From: Shimia marina
GTDB taxonomy: Bacteria; Pseudomonadota; Alphaproteobacteria; Rhodobacterales; Rhodobacteraceae
NCBI RefSeq assembly: GCF_001458175.1
Contig: NZ_CYPW01000040.1
Span: 261,105 to 325,104, forward strand
Direction: 5' to 3'
Length of the DNA: 64,000 nt
The notes beneath the pieces were generated by a model. The model was not told the origin of the DNA, did not search any database, and saw only the letters and a program-made list of their open reading frames with translations. The translations under genes and the position numbers were made by a program. Positions 1 to 10,247 of the stretch are shown here, piece after piece. The first letter of the stretch is position 1. Every line of letters begins with the position of its first letter.

Positions 1-1
1 A

Positions 2-490
2 CGGCGGGATGACGCTTTGCATCACCAGCCACCGGTTGTGCAGAATGGGATGTTCGCAGCGCTGTTCTTTGTGACGGCTATCGCTATGACAGGCATGCCG
101 CCTCTGAGCGGGTTTCTGGGCAAGCTGCTGGTTTTGGACGCTGTGCAGGGCATGAGCTGGATGACAGCGGCTTGGAGCGCCATTCTGATTGGGTCACTGA
201 TCACGATTGTTGGTTTTGCGCGGGGCGGCAGCGTTTTGTTCTGGAAGGCGACCTCGCTGGTTGTCGCCGAGGATGGTAGCTCTGACATGGTGACCCCCAA
301 GGCGCAGGAGGCTGCACCAGCGACGGTGTTGCAATTTGCGCCGGTGGCACTGTCATTGGTATTGCTGGGGTTTCTGGCAGCGTTGGCAGGGCCGTTGATG
401 GGCTATTTCGATAGCGCAGCGGCGCAGTTGTTTGATGTTGAGCATTATGTATCTGCCGTGCTGGGCGGCAATGGGGAGGTGTTAAAATGA
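2..490 (+). CDS. mnhD: Na+/H+ antiporter subunit D, C-terminal part (cut by window edge)
   Basis: C-terminal end of a MnhD/MrpD subunit, a NuoN-like membrane protein of the multisubunit cation/proton antiporter. The reading frame is open from the first complete codon, so the real start lies outside the window. The visible part has the conserved GMPPLSGFLGK segment near its beginning, typical of NADH-dehydrogenase-like antiporter subunits, followed by at least two hydrophobic segments. Its TGA overlaps the ATG of the next gene (ATGA), as usual in mnh operons. Assignment to subunit D rests on this segment and on the E-F-G genes that follow. Confidence 0.9.
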   Translation, partial: RRDDALHHQPPVVQNGMFAALFFVTAIAMTGMPPLSGFLGKLLVLDAVQGMSWMTAAWSAILIGSLITIVGFARGGSVLFWKATSLVVAEDGSSDMVTPKAQEAAPATVLQFAPVALSLVLLGFLAALAGPLMGYFDSAAAQLFDVEHYVSAVLGGNGEVLK

Positions 491-978
491 GGCGTCGTTT
501 GCTACCGCACCCACTTTTCAGCCTGTCACTTCTCGTGGTCTGGCTGATGCTTGTGAATAAAGTCACGCCGGGCAATGTCCTTTTGGGAGCAATCCTTGGG
601 GTGTTTGTGCCGATGTTGACAGCACCTTATTGGCCGGGGCAGCCGCACATCAAAAAACCACTGAAAATGGTGGAATATGTTCTGGTGGTGATCTGGGACA
701 TTGTGGTCGCCAACTTTCAGGTTGCACGCATCATTCTGTTCAAACGCAATGAAGATATTCGATCCGGCTGGGTCTGCGTGCCGCTTGAGATCACCGCACC
801 AGAAGCCATCACACTTTTGGCGGGTACCATCACGATGACGCCGGGCACGGTTTCGGCCATGTTGTCGGCCGATGGCACAAGCATTCTGGTGCATTACCTG
901 CATGATGATGATCCCGATACAATCGTTGAAGAGATCAAGACCCGCTATGAACGCCGTTTGAAGGAGATGTTCCCATGA
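487..978 (+). CDS. mnhE: Na+/H+ antiporter subunit E
   Basis: Small membrane subunit of the Mrp/Mnh antiporter, 163 residues, the usual family length. Two hydrophobic segments lie near the N terminus (about residues 12-45), followed by a segment with VVIWDIVVANFQVARI and a soluble C-terminal part with TPGTVS, both characteristic of MnhE. The start overlaps the end of mnhD by 4 nt and its stop overlaps the start of mnhF by 4 nt, so the genes are translationally coupled. It is needed for complex assembly rather than being an ion channel on its own, as known for the family. Confidence 0.93.
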   Translation: MRRRLLPHPLFSLSLLVVWLMLVNKVTPGNVLLGAILGVFVPMLTAPYWPGQPHIKKPLKMVEYVLVVIWDIVVANFQVARIILFKRNEDIRSGWVCVPLEITAPEAITLLAGTITMTPGTVSAMLSADGTSILVHYLHDDDPDTIVEEIKTRYERRLKEMFP

Positions 979-1244
979 TCAGCGTCGCCTTGTTCTTCGC
1001 ATTTGCCTGTTTTGGTTTGGGGCTTTTGCTGTGTGTCTATCGTATCGCCATGGGGCCAACAGCTGCGGATCGCATTCTGGCGTTGGACACGATGGTTATC
1101 AACGTCATCGCGCTCTTGATCCTATATGGCATCCTCAAAGGCACGGCGATTTACTATGAGGCTTCCATGCTGGTGGCGATGGTCGGCTTTGTTTCCACGG
1201 TTGCCTACTGCCGCTTTGTGCTGCGCGGCGACATCATTGAGTGA
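975..1244 (+). CDS. mnhF: Na+/H+ antiporter subunit F
   Basis: MnhF/MrpF subunit, 89 residues with three predicted membrane helices (about residues 3-22, 35-53 and 60-80). The motif YRIAMGPTAADRILALD after the first helix is diagnostic of the family. It is coupled to mnhE through an ATGA overlap and followed after 6 nt by mnhG. It acts in the inner membrane as part of the cation/proton antiporter for pH and sodium homeostasis. Confidence 0.93.
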   Translation: MISVALFFAFACFGLGLLLCVYRIAMGPTAADRILALDTMVINVIALLILYGILKGTAIYYEASMLVAMVGFVSTVAYCRFVLRGDIIE

Positions 1245-1250
1245 AGGCGT

Positions 1251-1625
1251 ATGAACATGTTTGTAGAGATTGTCATTTCTTTCTTCCTTGTGGTGGCGGG
1301 TATCTTTGGGCTTGTCGGCAGCTTTGGCATGGTCAAGTTGAAGGACACCATGCAGCGACTCCATGCGCCAACCAAGGCGACAACAGTGGGCGTTGGTGGG
1401 GTGTTGATTGCTTCGATGGTGTATTTCCTTCTCGTGAAGGGAACCCTGTCGTTTCATGAACTGCTGATCACCCTGTTTTTGTTCCTGACGGCGCCTGTAA
1501 GTGCTCATTTCATCGCCAAGACCTTCATTCAGGCCAAGATGAAGCCAGAGGAGTTGCCCGGATCAGAAAGCGACTATGGCTGGGCGATTTATGATGATCC
1601 GCCAACCTACTACGACAAAGACTGA
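1251..1625 (+). CDS. mnhG: Na+/H+ antiporter subunit G
   Basis: MnhG/MrpG subunit, 124 residues, three hydrophobic segments. GSFGMVKLKDTMQRLHAPTK after the first helix is the family signature, and the segment LFLTAPVSAHFIAK marks the third helix. The ATG at 1251 is preceded by a GAAGG-type ribosome binding site. It is the last gene of the operon and a strong terminator follows 33 nt after its stop. The polar C-terminal tail (about residues 100-124) is rich in acidic and aromatic residues. Confidence 0.93.
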   Translation: MNMFVEIVISFFLVVAGIFGLVGSFGMVKLKDTMQRLHAPTKATTVGVGGVLIASMVYFLLVKGTLSFHELLITLFLFLTAPVSAHFIAKTFIQAKMKPEELPGSESDYGWAIYDDPPTYYDKD

Positions 1626-1658
1626 ATAGGTGACCTAGGGTCAGATTTTGCCTTAAGA

Positions 1659-1694
1659 AACGCACGCAAACTCTTTTGCGTGCGTTATTTTTTT
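1659..1694 (+). terminator. Rho-independent terminator of the mnh operon
   Basis: A perfect 12-bp stem (1659-1670 with 1675-1686) and a 4-nt loop are followed by a run of seven T residues after one A. It closes the mnh operon and separates it from the RND efflux genes. Confidence 0.9.
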
Positions 1695-1832
1695 GCCCAA
1701 AGCGCTTTCGAGTGGCGTTCAAGCTTGCCGCATGGCGCGCCGCGTGTTTCTATAAAGCGATTGTTACCCGAGTTGAGTCCCCAAGTGGAGCACTCATGGC
1801 ATCGGCACCTAGAGAATGTGGGAACAAATACC

Positions 1833-2969
1833 ATGAAACTTGTTCATTTCACCCCTTTTGCAGCCGCTTTGATTTCGGCGAGTTTGACTGCACCAATCGC
1901 TCTCGCACAGGATGCGCCGGCCCCAAAAGTGTCTGTGGCTGCGGCCTATACGGACGAACTGGTGGATGAAGCGATTTTCATCGGCAAAGGCGAGGCGGTG
2001 AACAAGGTTGACCTTGTGGCGCGGGTCAGCGGCTTTGTGGAAGATATCCTCGTGCAGGATGGCGATGACGTATCCGCTGGGGATCTACTTTTTGAAATTG
2101 AGCCTGAGGTTTATCAAGCGACATTGACAGCGCGTCAGGCCGATTTGGCGCAGGCGGAAGCCAATCTGCGGCTGAGCGAAGTGGAGCTTGTGCGCAAGAC
2201 AGAGCTATTTGAGCGTGATGTAGGCACCGAGGCAGATCGGGATGTAGCGCTGGCCAATAATGAGGTGGCCAGGGCGCAGGTGGAAATGGCCAAAGCCGCC
2301 ATTGAGCAGGCGCAGCTCGATCTGGATTACACACATGTGCATGCTCCTTTTGATGGCCGGGTGGGGCGCGCCAATGTGAGCGTTGGCGAATTGGTTGGCC
2401 CCAACAGCGCCACGCTGATCAACATTGTCAGCACGGCGCCGATCTATGCCGAGTTCTCTTTGACGGAACGGCAGCTCGTCAATGTGATGGAGCAATATGA
2501 ATCCTCCATTGCGGAGTTGACAGAGCGCGGACGTGCGCCTGAAGTCTATGCGATTTTGCCAAATGGCGAAGAACTGGAAGAAGCCGGACAGGTGGTCTTT
2601 GCGGACAACCGGATCAATTCGGCCACAGGCACAATCACTCTGCGGGCGGAATTTGCCAATGAACGCGGGCTGTTGTTGGACGGCGCTTTCCTGAACCTGC
2701 GGATTGCCAGTGCGGAGCCCTCCAAGGTTCTGATGATCCCTCAGGCGGCGGTGCAACGGGACCAGCGCGGTGATTTTGTTTTGGTCGTAGGTCAGCAACA
2801 GACGGTGGAACAGCGGTATGTTACGCTGGGCCGTCAGGTGGAGACCGCCGTGGTTGTCGAAGATGGCATGCGCGAAGGGGAGACCGTGATTGTTGAGGGG
2901 CTTCAGCGGGTGCGCCCTGGTGTGACTGTGGATGCAGTTCTGGCCGGTCAGCCGACAGAGGAGCAATAA
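1833..2969 (+). CDS. RND efflux periplasmic adaptor subunit (membrane fusion protein)
   Basis: Periplasmic adaptor of a tripartite RND efflux pump, 378 residues from the ATG at 1833. This start is preferred over upstream in-frame codons because it begins directly with a signal peptide (hydrophobic core about residues 8-24, ending ALAQ). Order of domains: first lipoyl half (about 50-90), alpha-helical hairpin rich in Ala/Glu (about 90-150), second lipoyl half (DYTHVHAPFDGRVG at about 160), beta-barrel domain and membrane-proximal domain. The RND permease follows after 3 nt. No TolC-like outer membrane gene is next to it, so the pump probably borrows one from elsewhere. Substrate unknown. Confidence 0.93.
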   Translation: MKLVHFTPFAAALISASLTAPIALAQDAPAPKVSVAAAYTDELVDEAIFIGKGEAVNKVDLVARVSGFVEDILVQDGDDVSAGDLLFEIEPEVYQATLTARQADLAQAEANLRLSEVELVRKTELFERDVGTEADRDVALANNEVARAQVEMAKAAIEQAQLDLDYTHVHAPFDGRVGRANVSVGELVGPNSATLINIVSTAPIYAEFSLTERQLVNVMEQYESSIAELTERGRAPEVYAILPNGEELEEAGQVVFADNRINSATGTITLRAEFANERGLLLDGAFLNLRIASAEPSKVLMIPQAAVQRDQRGDFVLVVGQQQTVEQRYVTLGRQVETAVVVEDGMREGETVIVEGLQRVRPGVTVDAVLAGQPTEEQ

Positions 2970-2972
2970 GCC

Positions 2973-5900
2973 GTGTTTTCAGCGATCTTTATCCGACGCC
3001 CGAAAACGGCGTTTGTGATTTCACTGGTGCTCTCCATCATGGGGTTCATCGGGTATAACGCACTGCCTGTGGAACAGTTCCCTGACATCACGCCACCGGT
3101 TGTGACTGTCTCGACCAACTACACAGGCGCAAGCTCGGAAACCGTGGAAAACACGGTTGCCGCGCCGATTGAGGCGCAGGTGAACGGCGTGGATGACATG
3201 ATTTACATGTCCTCTGACAGCACCGACACGGGCTCCTATAACCTGTCTGTGACCTTTGAGGTTGGCACAGATCCGGATATTGCCTCGGTGAACGTGCAGA
3301 ACCGTGTGGCGCAGGCGACATCTCAGTTGCCGACCGAGGTGACCAACAATGGTGTTGTGACGCAAAAATCCTCGACCAACATGTTGTTGATCGTGACGCT
3401 GGCGTCTCCCAATGGCACCTATGACGAAGTCTTCCTGTCCAACTATGCCTCGATCAATATTCGGGATGCTCTGGCGCGGGTGAAAGGCGTTGGTAATGCC
3501 GACGTCATGACCAATTTTGAGTACTCCATGCGGATGTGGATGGATCCGGATCGCATGGCGAGTTTGGGTCTGACCCCGGCTGATCTGGTGGCGGCGATCC
3601 GCGAGCAGAACCTTGAGGTGTCCGCCGGTCAGATCGGGACCCCGCCGATCAAATCCGGTCAGCAGTTTCAATACACCATCAAATCCAAGGGCCGTCTGAC
3701 CACGGTGGATGAATTTGAAAACATCGTGCTGCGCACCGGTGAGGCCGGCAGCATTGTGCGCATGAAAGACGTCGCCCGCGTTGAACTGGGGGCAAACTAC
3801 TACAACGCCTCTGGCCGGGCTGATGGCAACCCAGCGACGGTTCTGGCGATCTATCAGGCACCGGGCGAGAACGCGCTTGCGGTGGCGGAAAAGGTCAAAT
3901 CAGAGATGGAGCGTCTGGCGCGCGCCTTTCCGGATGATGTGACCTATGCCATTCCCTATGACAGCACGCTGTTTGTGGAACAGTCTCTCAATGATGTGGT
4001 CTCGACACTGATCCTGACCTTCATTCTTGTGATTTCTGTGGTGTTCATTTTCTTGGGCAACCTGCGTGCAACAGCCATTCCGGCTGTGGCCATTCCTGTC
4101 TCGCTGATTGGGGCATTTGCCTTCCTGCTGCTGTTTGGCATGTCGCTGAACACCATCTCGCTGTTTGCGCTGGTTCTGGCGATTGGGATCGTGGTGGATG
4201 ACGCCATTGTTGTTGTGGAAAACGTGGAGCGGATCATCGCAGAAGAAGGGCTTCCGGCGGCGGAGGCGACCCGGAAAGCGATGGGGCAAATCACTGGTCC
4301 GGTGATCGCCACGACGTTGGTTCTGTTGGCTGTGTTTGTCCCCGTTACCTTCATGCCGGGGATCACGGGACGGCTTTATACGCAGTTTGCAGTGACCATT
4401 TCGACCGCAGTTGTGATTTCTTCGATAAACGCGTTGACCCTGTCTCCGGCCCTGTGCTCTCTGATCCTGAAACCCCGAGATCCAGCTGGGCCCAAGGGGC
4501 TGATGGCGGTGTTTGAAAAGGGCGTGGACGGTGCGCGTTCTGGCTATGTGGGCATCGTGAAACGTATGGTGCGCGTGCCTATTCTGGCGCTGGTCATTCT
4601 GGGGGCGCTGATGCTGGGCTCCGGGACGCTGCTGAAATCTCTCCCTGCCGGGTTTATCCCGCTGGAAGATAACGGCACGCTGTTTGTCGATGTGCAGCTG
4701 CCGGATGCGGCCTCGCTGGAACGCACCGAGACCGTGACAGAGCGGTTGAATGCACAATTGGCGGAAATTCCGGGCGTCGCTGGCTCTGTTCAGGTGAATG
4801 GTTTCAGCCTGCTCAATGGGGCGGGCTCCAACGTGGCGCTGATCATTCTGAACCTTGAGCCGTGGGATGATCGCACAACCGATGAACTCAGCGCCGATGG
4901 CATTCTGGCCAAAGTCTATGGCATCGCCAATCAGGAGATTTCTGCCAGTGTGATCGCCTTCAACCCGCCGCCGATTTCGGGCCTTGGTCTGAGTGCTGGT
5001 GTGGAAATGAAGGTGCAGCAGACCGGAGGCGGCACCGCGCAAGATCTCGCCGCCGCTGTGGGATCTCTTGTGTATGCCGCCAATCAACGTGAGGAGATGG
5101 CGCAGAGCTACTCGACCTTCCGGGCCAATGTTCCCAAGGTTTATGTGGATCTGGACCGCGAGAAAGCCAAATCGCTGAATGTCTCCATCGCGGATATTTT
5201 CACAACGCTTCAGGGCTATATGGGGTCAATTTACGTCAATGATTTCAACCTCTTTGGTCGGGTGTATCGCGTGATGATCCAAGCGGATGGCGACTATCGC
5301 TCTCAGGTGGAAGACATCAATGGGCTCTATGTCCGTTCCAAGGACGGTGAGATGGTGCCGATGGGCACTTTGGTGGATATCAAGAATGAGCTGGGGCCCG
5401 TGGCGCTGAACCGCTACAACATGTTCCGTTCTGCCACCGTGACGGGGGTGCCAAAAGAAGGGCTCTCAACCGGGGATGCGATCCGTGTGCTTGAGGAGGA
5501 GGCCGCGACGGCGCTGCCACCGGGCTATGCCTTTGAATGGACCGGAACCGCACAGCAGCAGCAGGCAGCCGGGGGGCTTGTGGTGATCATTCTGATCATG
5601 GCGGTGATCTTCGGCTATCTGTTCCTTGTGGCGCAGTATGAAAGCTGGACCATGCCGGTGGGGATTCTGTTGTCTGTTACGGTGGCGCTCTTTGGGGCTT
5701 TGGCCGCCGTGGCGGTCTCTGGCGGGGATGTGAACCTCTACACGCAGATCGGGATGATCATGCTGATTGGTCTGGCGTCCAAAAACGCCATTCTGATCGT
5801 GGAGTTCGCGATGGAGCGCCGCGCTGCTGGATTGTCGATCAAGGAGGCAGCTATCGAGGCAGCCACTCAGCGTTTCCGTGCGGTGATGATGACGGCCCTG

Positions 5901-6110
5901 TCCTTCTTGCTGGGCGTTGTGCCTCTGCTGGCCGCCAATGGTGCAGGTGCGGCGAGTCAGAAAGCCATCGGTATTGCCGTGTTTGGTGGCATGCTGGCGG
6001 CGACTGTCATTGGCGTGGTTCTGGTCCCGATCCTCTATGTGCTCCTGCAAGGGATGCGTGAACGGATTAAGGGAACCCACAAGACGACAACGTCCACAGA
6101 AGCTGGATAA
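2973..6110 (+). CDS. RND efflux transporter permease, HAE1 type
   Basis: Inner-membrane proton-driven efflux pump of the AcrB/MexB (HAE1) family, 1045 residues, a normal length. The GTG start at 2973 has a GAGGAG sequence overlapping the stop of the adaptor gene. The N-terminal helix carries FIRRP, the large periplasmic loops contain the porter-domain landmarks ([19 protein letters not shown]), and helix 4 contains [16 protein letters not shown] with the paired aspartates of the proton relay. A second set of six helices follows around residues 860-1030. The adaptor and permease form a two-gene operon. Substrate range cannot be read from the sequence. Confidence 0.95.
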   Translation: MFSAIFIRRPKTAFVISLVLSIMGFIGYNALPVEQFPDITPPVVTVSTNYTGASSETVENTVAAPIEAQVNGVDDMIYMSSDSTDTGSYNLSVTFEVGTDPDIASVNVQNRVAQATSQLPTEVTNNGVVTQKSSTNMLLIVTLASPNGTYDEVFLSNYASINIRDALARVKGVGNADVMTNFEYSMRMWMDPDRMASLGLTPADLVAAIREQNLEVSAGQIGTPPIKSGQQFQYTIKSKGRLTTVDEFENIVLRTGEAGSIVRMKDVARVELGANYYNASGRADGNPATVLAIYQAPGENALAVAEKVKSEMERLARAFPDDVTYAIPYDSTLFVEQSLNDVVSTLILTFILVISVVFIFLGNLRATAIPAVAIPVSLIGAFAFLLLFGMSLNTISLFALVLAIGIVVDDAIVVVENVERIIAEEGLPAAEATRKAMGQITGPVIATTLVLLAVFVPVTFMPGITGRLYTQFAVTISTAVVISSINALTLSPALCSLILKPRDPAGPKGLMAVFEKGVDGARSGYVGIVKRMVRVPILALVILGALMLGSGTLLKSLPAGFIPLEDNGTLFVDVQLPDAASLERTETVTERLNAQLAEIPGVAGSVQVNGFSLLNGAGSNVALIILNLEPWDDRTTDELSADGILAKVYGIANQEISASVIAFNPPPISGLGLSAGVEMKVQQTGGGTAQDLAAAVGSLVYAANQREEMAQSYSTFRANVPKVYVDLDREKAKSLNVSIADIFTTLQGYMGSIYVNDFNLFGRVYRVMIQADGDYRSQVEDINGLYVRSKDGEMVPMGTLVDIKNELGPVALNRYNMFRSATVTGVPKEGLSTGDAIRVLEEEAATALPPGYAFEWTGTAQQQQAAGGLVVIILIMAVIFGYLFLVAQYESWTMPVGILLSVTVALFGALAAVAVSGGDVNLYTQIGMIMLIGLASKNAILIVEFAMERRAAGLSIKEAAIEAATQRFRAVMMTALSFLLGVVPLLAANGAGAASQKAIGIAVFGGMLAATVIGVVLVPILYVLLQGMRERIKGTHKTTTSTEAG

Positions 6111-6390
6111 ACTTCTATTGGAGGCTGACCTGGGTGTTGGCCTCCATCCCCCATTTTGCCCGACCTCGTTCTGCTGGCGAGGAGATACACTGCGGATGTT
6201 GCGGGATTAATCTTTGCTGAGAGGCGTGAAACACCGTCGGTATTGCGTCGGTATCGCCTCCGTAAAGTGACGGTGCATTTTGGCGACAGACAGGGTTGAT
6301 CAGGCGCGCGGTGCATATGGGCCATGCGCAACAGCTTATGAGCTGCCTGGTGATCTTCAAGGTGTTTGAGAGGCCTGCGGCGCGGTGGTT
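6111..6390. other. Intergenic region between converging RND and VOC genes
   Basis: About 280 nt between two genes that converge. It has a short imperfect hairpin (GGAGGC at 6120-6125 with GCCTCC at 6140-6145) but no T-run. I see no convincing small gene, RNA or terminator here. Confidence 0.5.
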
Positions 6391-6777
6391 TCATGCCCGG
6401 CTGGCGAGCCACCAGATGTTGCCAAAGGGATCGGTGATCCCGGCCATATGCTCTCCGTGTGGGCGCAGGTTTGGCGACATCAGAGAGATGGCGCCCAGTT
6501 CCAGAGCTTTGGCATAGGCCGCCGCCGCATCAGACACCTGAATGTGTATCTGGGAGATGTTTGCGGGGTAATCCCGGGTGGCTTGATTGAGCATCAGAAC
6601 CGACGTGCCAATGCGCAGGCGAGCGTGTTGGATCGTGCCGTTGTCGTAGCGGGTGTCTTTGATCAGCTCTGCGCCAAAGAGGGCGTGCAGGAAAGTGATA
6701 AACCCATCCGCGTCTGGCACCGTAAAATAGGGGGTCACGGTGCTGAGACCTTGGGATGGGTTCGTCGGGGCGCTCAC
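6391..6777 (-). CDS. VOC family protein (glyoxalase/PhnB-like)
   Basis: A 128-residue protein with the paired beta-alpha-beta-beta-beta fold of the vicinal oxygen chelate family. Visible landmarks are TPYFTVPDADGFITFLHALFG at the start, LMLNQA in the middle and ITDPFGNIWWLA near the end, a pattern of the PhnB/bleomycin-resistance-like subgroup. It starts with GTG overlapping the TGA of trpE (GTGA), so it is translated from the trpE messenger. No substrate can be assigned. Enzymes, metal binders and drug-sequestering proteins all share this fold, and the trpE link is probably only operonic. Confidence 0.85.
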   Translation of the reverse strand: MSAPTNPSQGLSTVTPYFTVPDADGFITFLHALFGAELIKDTRYDNGTIQHARLRIGTSVLMLNQATRDYPANISQIHIQVSDAAAAYAKALELGAISLMSPNLRPHGEHMAGITDPFGNIWWLASRA

Positions 6778-8285
6778 GTATTGCCATTGCCGGTGAAGCG
6801 CGCGGCGTCTGCGGCGGCGCGGCGGATGGCGTTGGATTTGTGGACGGTCTCCATATATTCAGCCTCCGGGTCGCTGTCATAGACAACGCCGCCACCGGCC
6901 TGAATGTAGAGCTTCTGATCTTTCACAATCGCGGTGCGCAGCGCGATGCAGATGTCCATGTCGCCGCCGGAGCTGAAGTAGCCCACGCCGCCGCCATAGA
7001 TGCCGCGTTTTTCCGGTTCCAGCTCGTCGATGATTTCCATGGCGCGCACTTTGGGCGCCCCGGAGACGGTGCCTGCGGGCATGCCTGCAAAGAAGGCATC
7101 AAGCGCGTCTTTGTCCTCGGCCAGTTCGCCCACGACGTTGGAGACGATGTGCATCACGTGGCTGTAGCGCTCGATGATGAATTTCTCGGTTGGGCGCACG
7201 GTGCCGACTTTGGCGACGCGGCCAGTGTCGTTGCGGCCCAGATCAAGCAGCATGAGGTGCTCGGCCAGCTCTTTCTTGTCGGCCAGCAGATCTTCCTCCA
7301 GCGCCTTGTCCTCTTCGGGCGTTGCGCCACGGGGGCGGGTGCCTGCGATCGGGCGGATGGTGACTTCGTCGCCAAACACCCGCACGAGGATTTCGGGGCT
7401 TGCACCGACCACCTGAAAACCGCCGAAGTTGAAATAGAACATGAAAGGCGACGGGTTGGTGCGGCGCAGGGAACGGTAGAGCGCGAAAGGCGGCTGTGGA
7501 AATTCCTGTGTCCAGCGCTGTGCCGGGACCACCTGAAAGATGTCGCCTGCCTTGATGTAGTCTTTGGCCTTCTCCACCGCGGCCATATAGCCTTCTTTGG
7601 TGAAGTTGGAGGTGGGCGGGGAGACCTCATGGGCTTCGCCCAGATCGCGCGCGGCCTGTGGCATGGCGCGTTCCAGATCGCGCACCGCATCCATCACGCG
7701 CTCAGCAGCCTGCGCATAGGCGGCTTTTGCGGATTGGCCGTCGCTTACCCAGGCGGGGGAGACCACGGTGACCTCACCTTTCACACCATCCAGCACGGCA
7801 ACCACAGAGGGGCGCAGCATGCAGGCATCGGGCAGGCCAAGGGGATCCGGGTTGATGTTGGGCAGATGCTCCACCAGCCGGATCATATCATAGCCGAGAT
7901 AGCCAAAGAGACCGGCGGAGGCCTGTGGCAGGTCTTCGGGCAGGTCGATGCGGCTTTCGGCGATCAGGGCGCGCAGGTTGGTGAGCGGGTCACCCTCCTG
8001 TGGGGTGAAGCCATCGGGATCGAAGCGTGCAGAGCGGTTGATGCGGCTTTCTGTGCCATGGGTTTGCCAGATCAGGTCCGGCTTCATGCCAATGATGGAA
8101 TAGCGCCCGCGCACTTCGCCGCCGGTGACAGACTCCAGCATGAAGGCGTCCTTATGGGCGCCTGTCAGCTTGAGCATGAGTGACACGGGCGTGTCGAGAT
8201 CGGCAGCAAGCCGGGTGTAGACAACCTGATTTTGGCCAGCCTCATAGGCTTTGGCAAAATCTTCATATGACGGGGTCAGGTCCAC
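6774..8285 (-). CDS. trpE: Anthranilate synthase component I
   Basis: Large subunit of anthranilate synthase, 503 residues, converting chorismate to anthranilate in tryptophan biosynthesis with glutamine-derived ammonia from TrpG (not in the window). The N-terminal domain has the feedback-site region LESVTGGEVRGRYSIIG (about residues 51-67). The chorismate-binding domain shows GTRPRG, the LMLLDLGRNDTGRV segment, GTVSGAPKVRAMEIIDELE and GAGGGVVYDSDPEAEY-like C-terminal signature. GTG start with a GAAAGG sequence upstream. It follows ppiD after only 14 nt, so ppiD-trpE-VOC reads as one transcription unit. Confidence 0.96.
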   Translation of the reverse strand: MDLTPSYEDFAKAYEAGQNQVVYTRLAADLDTPVSLMLKLTGAHKDAFMLESVTGGEVRGRYSIIGMKPDLIWQTHGTESRINRSARFDPDGFTPQEGDPLTNLRALIAESRIDLPEDLPQASAGLFGYLGYDMIRLVEHLPNINPDPLGLPDACMLRPSVVAVLDGVKGEVTVVSPAWVSDGQSAKAAYAQAAERVMDAVRDLERAMPQAARDLGEAHEVSPPTSNFTKEGYMAAVEKAKDYIKAGDIFQVVPAQRWTQEFPQPPFALYRSLRRTNPSPFMFYFNFGGFQVVGASPEILVRVFGDEVTIRPIAGTRPRGATPEEDKALEEDLLADKKELAEHLMLLDLGRNDTGRVAKVGTVRPTEKFIIERYSHVMHIVSNVVGELAEDKDALDAFFAGMPAGTVSGAPKVRAMEIIDELEPEKRGIYGGGVGYFSSGGDMDICIALRTAIVKDQKLYIQAGGGVVYDSDPEAEYMETVHKSNAIRRAAADAARFTGNGNT

Positions 8286-8299
8286 CTTGGCGGCCTTTC

Positions 8300-10141
8300 T
8301 TATTGGAACTGCGCATGCACTGCGTTGAGTGCCTGCTGATTGATTTCTGCCGGATACATGGCCTGCAGCGCTTCGGCATAGGCCTGAAACACATCCTGCG
8401 CGATGCTGGAAGACAGTTGCGCGGTGATGCCTTCTTTGAGGCGGGCCACTTCGGGATCTTCGGTGTCTGGTGCGGAGATGGCATTCAGACGCACAAGGAT
8501 CAGACCCTCGGCGCTGGGCACGGTGCGCAGCTCACCGGGGGTCATTTCAAAGACTGTGGTGAGCAGGGCGCGCGGCGTGCTTGGAATGAAAGCGCCGCGG
8601 TCGATGCCGGTTTCTTCATTGGCGGTGAAACCAAAGGAGGTGAAGCTGGTGCCATCGTTCAGGCGCGGGCGCAGGCTTTCCACCATTTTTTCAAGGGCTT
8701 CGGTGGCGCGCTCTGCGGTGATCGCAGCGATCGCCTCTTCGCGCACATCCTCCAAGGGGGCCGGGCGGGCCTCTGTCTCGCCTTCCAGACGCAGCGCAAA
8801 GATGCTGCCATCATCCAGCACGTCCACCTGCGGGAAATCATCTTCCGTGACCGCCGCAGCGACCGCGCGGAAGCCTTCATAGCCTGCCAGCGGATGGGTC
8901 GCGGTGGGGTGCCACTCCAGTGTGCCAAGGGTCATGTCGGTTTCATCGGCCACTTCCTCAAGCGTGGCGCCACCGGCCAGAAGATCGTCGATGTCGCCAA
9001 TCTGTGTGTCAATCAGGCGACGGGCACGATCGGCTGCAAGCTCTTCGCGCAGCATGTCGCGCGCCTCTTCAAAAGAGGTGTTCTGTGCAGGCAAAATGCC
9101 GTTCACGCGGAAGATGGCCGGGCCAAGAGAGGTTTCAGCCGGGCCTGCCACGGCGCCTGCTGGTGTTAGGAAGACAGTGGGGCCTGCGGCGCCCAGTTCG
9201 GCCTCGGTCACATCGCCCAGATCCACATCCGAGAGCGCCAGACCTCGGGCCTCTACCAGCGCTTCGAAGGTTGTGGTGCCAGCGGCAATGTCATCCAGCG
9301 CCTTTTGCGCAGCGGCTTCGTCGGCAAAGGCCAGACGCTCAACCAGACGGCGCTCTGCACGGTTGAATTCGGCATCACGATCTTTGTAGAGCTGTTCCAG
9401 CGCGGTTTCGTCGATCTCCACCTGGTCAAGGATCATGTCTGGGCTCAGCCAGACGTAGGTGATCTGACGGCTGGCGGGCAACATGAAGCGGGCTTGATTG
9501 TCCTCATAGAAAGCGGCGATGTCCTCTTCGCTTGGTGCGGTGACCGGGCGGATCAGGTTCTCTGCGGTGAGGGGGGCCCATGTGAAATCCCGCTCTTCGC
9601 CCACATAGGTGATGACCGTATCCGCATAGGCGGCTGGCATTTGCAAACCGGAAATTATGGCGCCTTGCAGCAGGCTGCGGGCGGTGTCTTCGCGGACGGT
9701 GTCTTCAAAATCGGCTTCGCTCATGCCCGCCTGATCAATGGCAAAGCTGTAAGCGTCGCGATCAAAGGAGCCATCCAGCCCCTGAAACGCCGGAATGGCC
9801 ATCAGTTCCTGACGCAGGTTTTCATCGCCAATGGAAATGCCGAGGCGCGCGTTTTCCGCATCCATCGAACGGGTGGTGGTCAGGCGGGCCAGCACAAGGC
9901 GGTCGATGCCGAAGGCCTGCGCCTGTGCAAAGGGCAGAGACTGGCCTGTTTGGGCTTCCAGAGCACGCAGCTCTTCTTGAAGAGCGCGGCTGTAGTCATT
10001 GACAGATATGTCTTTTTCGCCAACGGAGCCCACCGAATGGATGGTGCCGGACAAATTGGTCACGCCAAAGCCGCCAAGCCCAAGAATGAGCAAGGCCATG
10101 AGGATCCAGACCATCGTTTTTGAGGTTTTGCCCTGCGCCAT
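8300..10141 (-). CDS. ppiD: Periplasmic peptidyl-prolyl cis-trans isomerase/chaperone, PpiD-like
   Basis: Inner-membrane anchored folding factor of the SurA/PpiD group, 613 residues. A single membrane helix near the N terminus (about residues 10-30, TMVWILMALLILGLGGFG) is followed by a SurA-N-type chaperone region (about 35-200), a degenerate parvulin-type rotamase domain (about 240-360) and a further helical domain. The protein works on the periplasmic side near the Sec translocon, as known for PpiD. It is the first gene of an operon with trpE, a neighbourhood common in Alphaproteobacteria without a known functional reason. Confidence 0.9.
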   Translation of the reverse strand: MAQGKTSKTMVWILMALLILGLGGFGVTNLSGTIHSVGSVGEKDISVNDYSRALQEELRALEAQTGQSLPFAQAQAFGIDRLVLARLTTTRSMDAENARLGISIGDENLRQELMAIPAFQGLDGSFDRDAYSFAIDQAGMSEADFEDTVREDTARSLLQGAIISGLQMPAAYADTVITYVGEERDFTWAPLTAENLIRPVTAPSEEDIAAFYEDNQARFMLPASRQITYVWLSPDMILDQVEIDETALEQLYKDRDAEFNRAERRLVERLAFADEAAAQKALDDIAAGTTTFEALVEARGLALSDVDLGDVTEAELGAAGPTVFLTPAGAVAGPAETSLGPAIFRVNGILPAQNTSFEEARDMLREELAADRARRLIDTQIGDIDDLLAGGATLEEVADETDMTLGTLEWHPTATHPLAGYEGFRAVAAAVTEDDFPQVDVLDDGSIFALRLEGETEARPAPLEDVREEAIAAITAERATEALEKMVESLRPRLNDGTSFTSFGFTANEETGIDRGAFIPSTPRALLTTVFEMTPGELRTVPSAEGLILVRLNAISAPDTEDPEVARLKEGITAQLSSSIAQDVFQAYAEALQAMYPAEINQQALNAVHAQFQ

Positions 10142-10247
10142 CTCTGCGTTCCGCCCTGTGTTTGTTCGAGTTTCTCGGCAGAAGGTCTACGCGGTTGGGG
10201 CAAGGGGGGCAAGCGTGATTGCCGTGCCCCTGATCTGCGCAGTGGCG

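Noticed and set aside
3900..5087. Long open frame of 395 codons antisense to the RND permease
   Set aside because: Product is rich in His, Arg and Gln with no fold features; it mirrors codon bias of the real gene on the other strand.
6756..9169. Long plus-strand frames antisense to trpE and ppiD
   Set aside because: Low-complexity Gly/His/Asp-rich translations without family motifs; shadows of strongly supported minus-strand genes.
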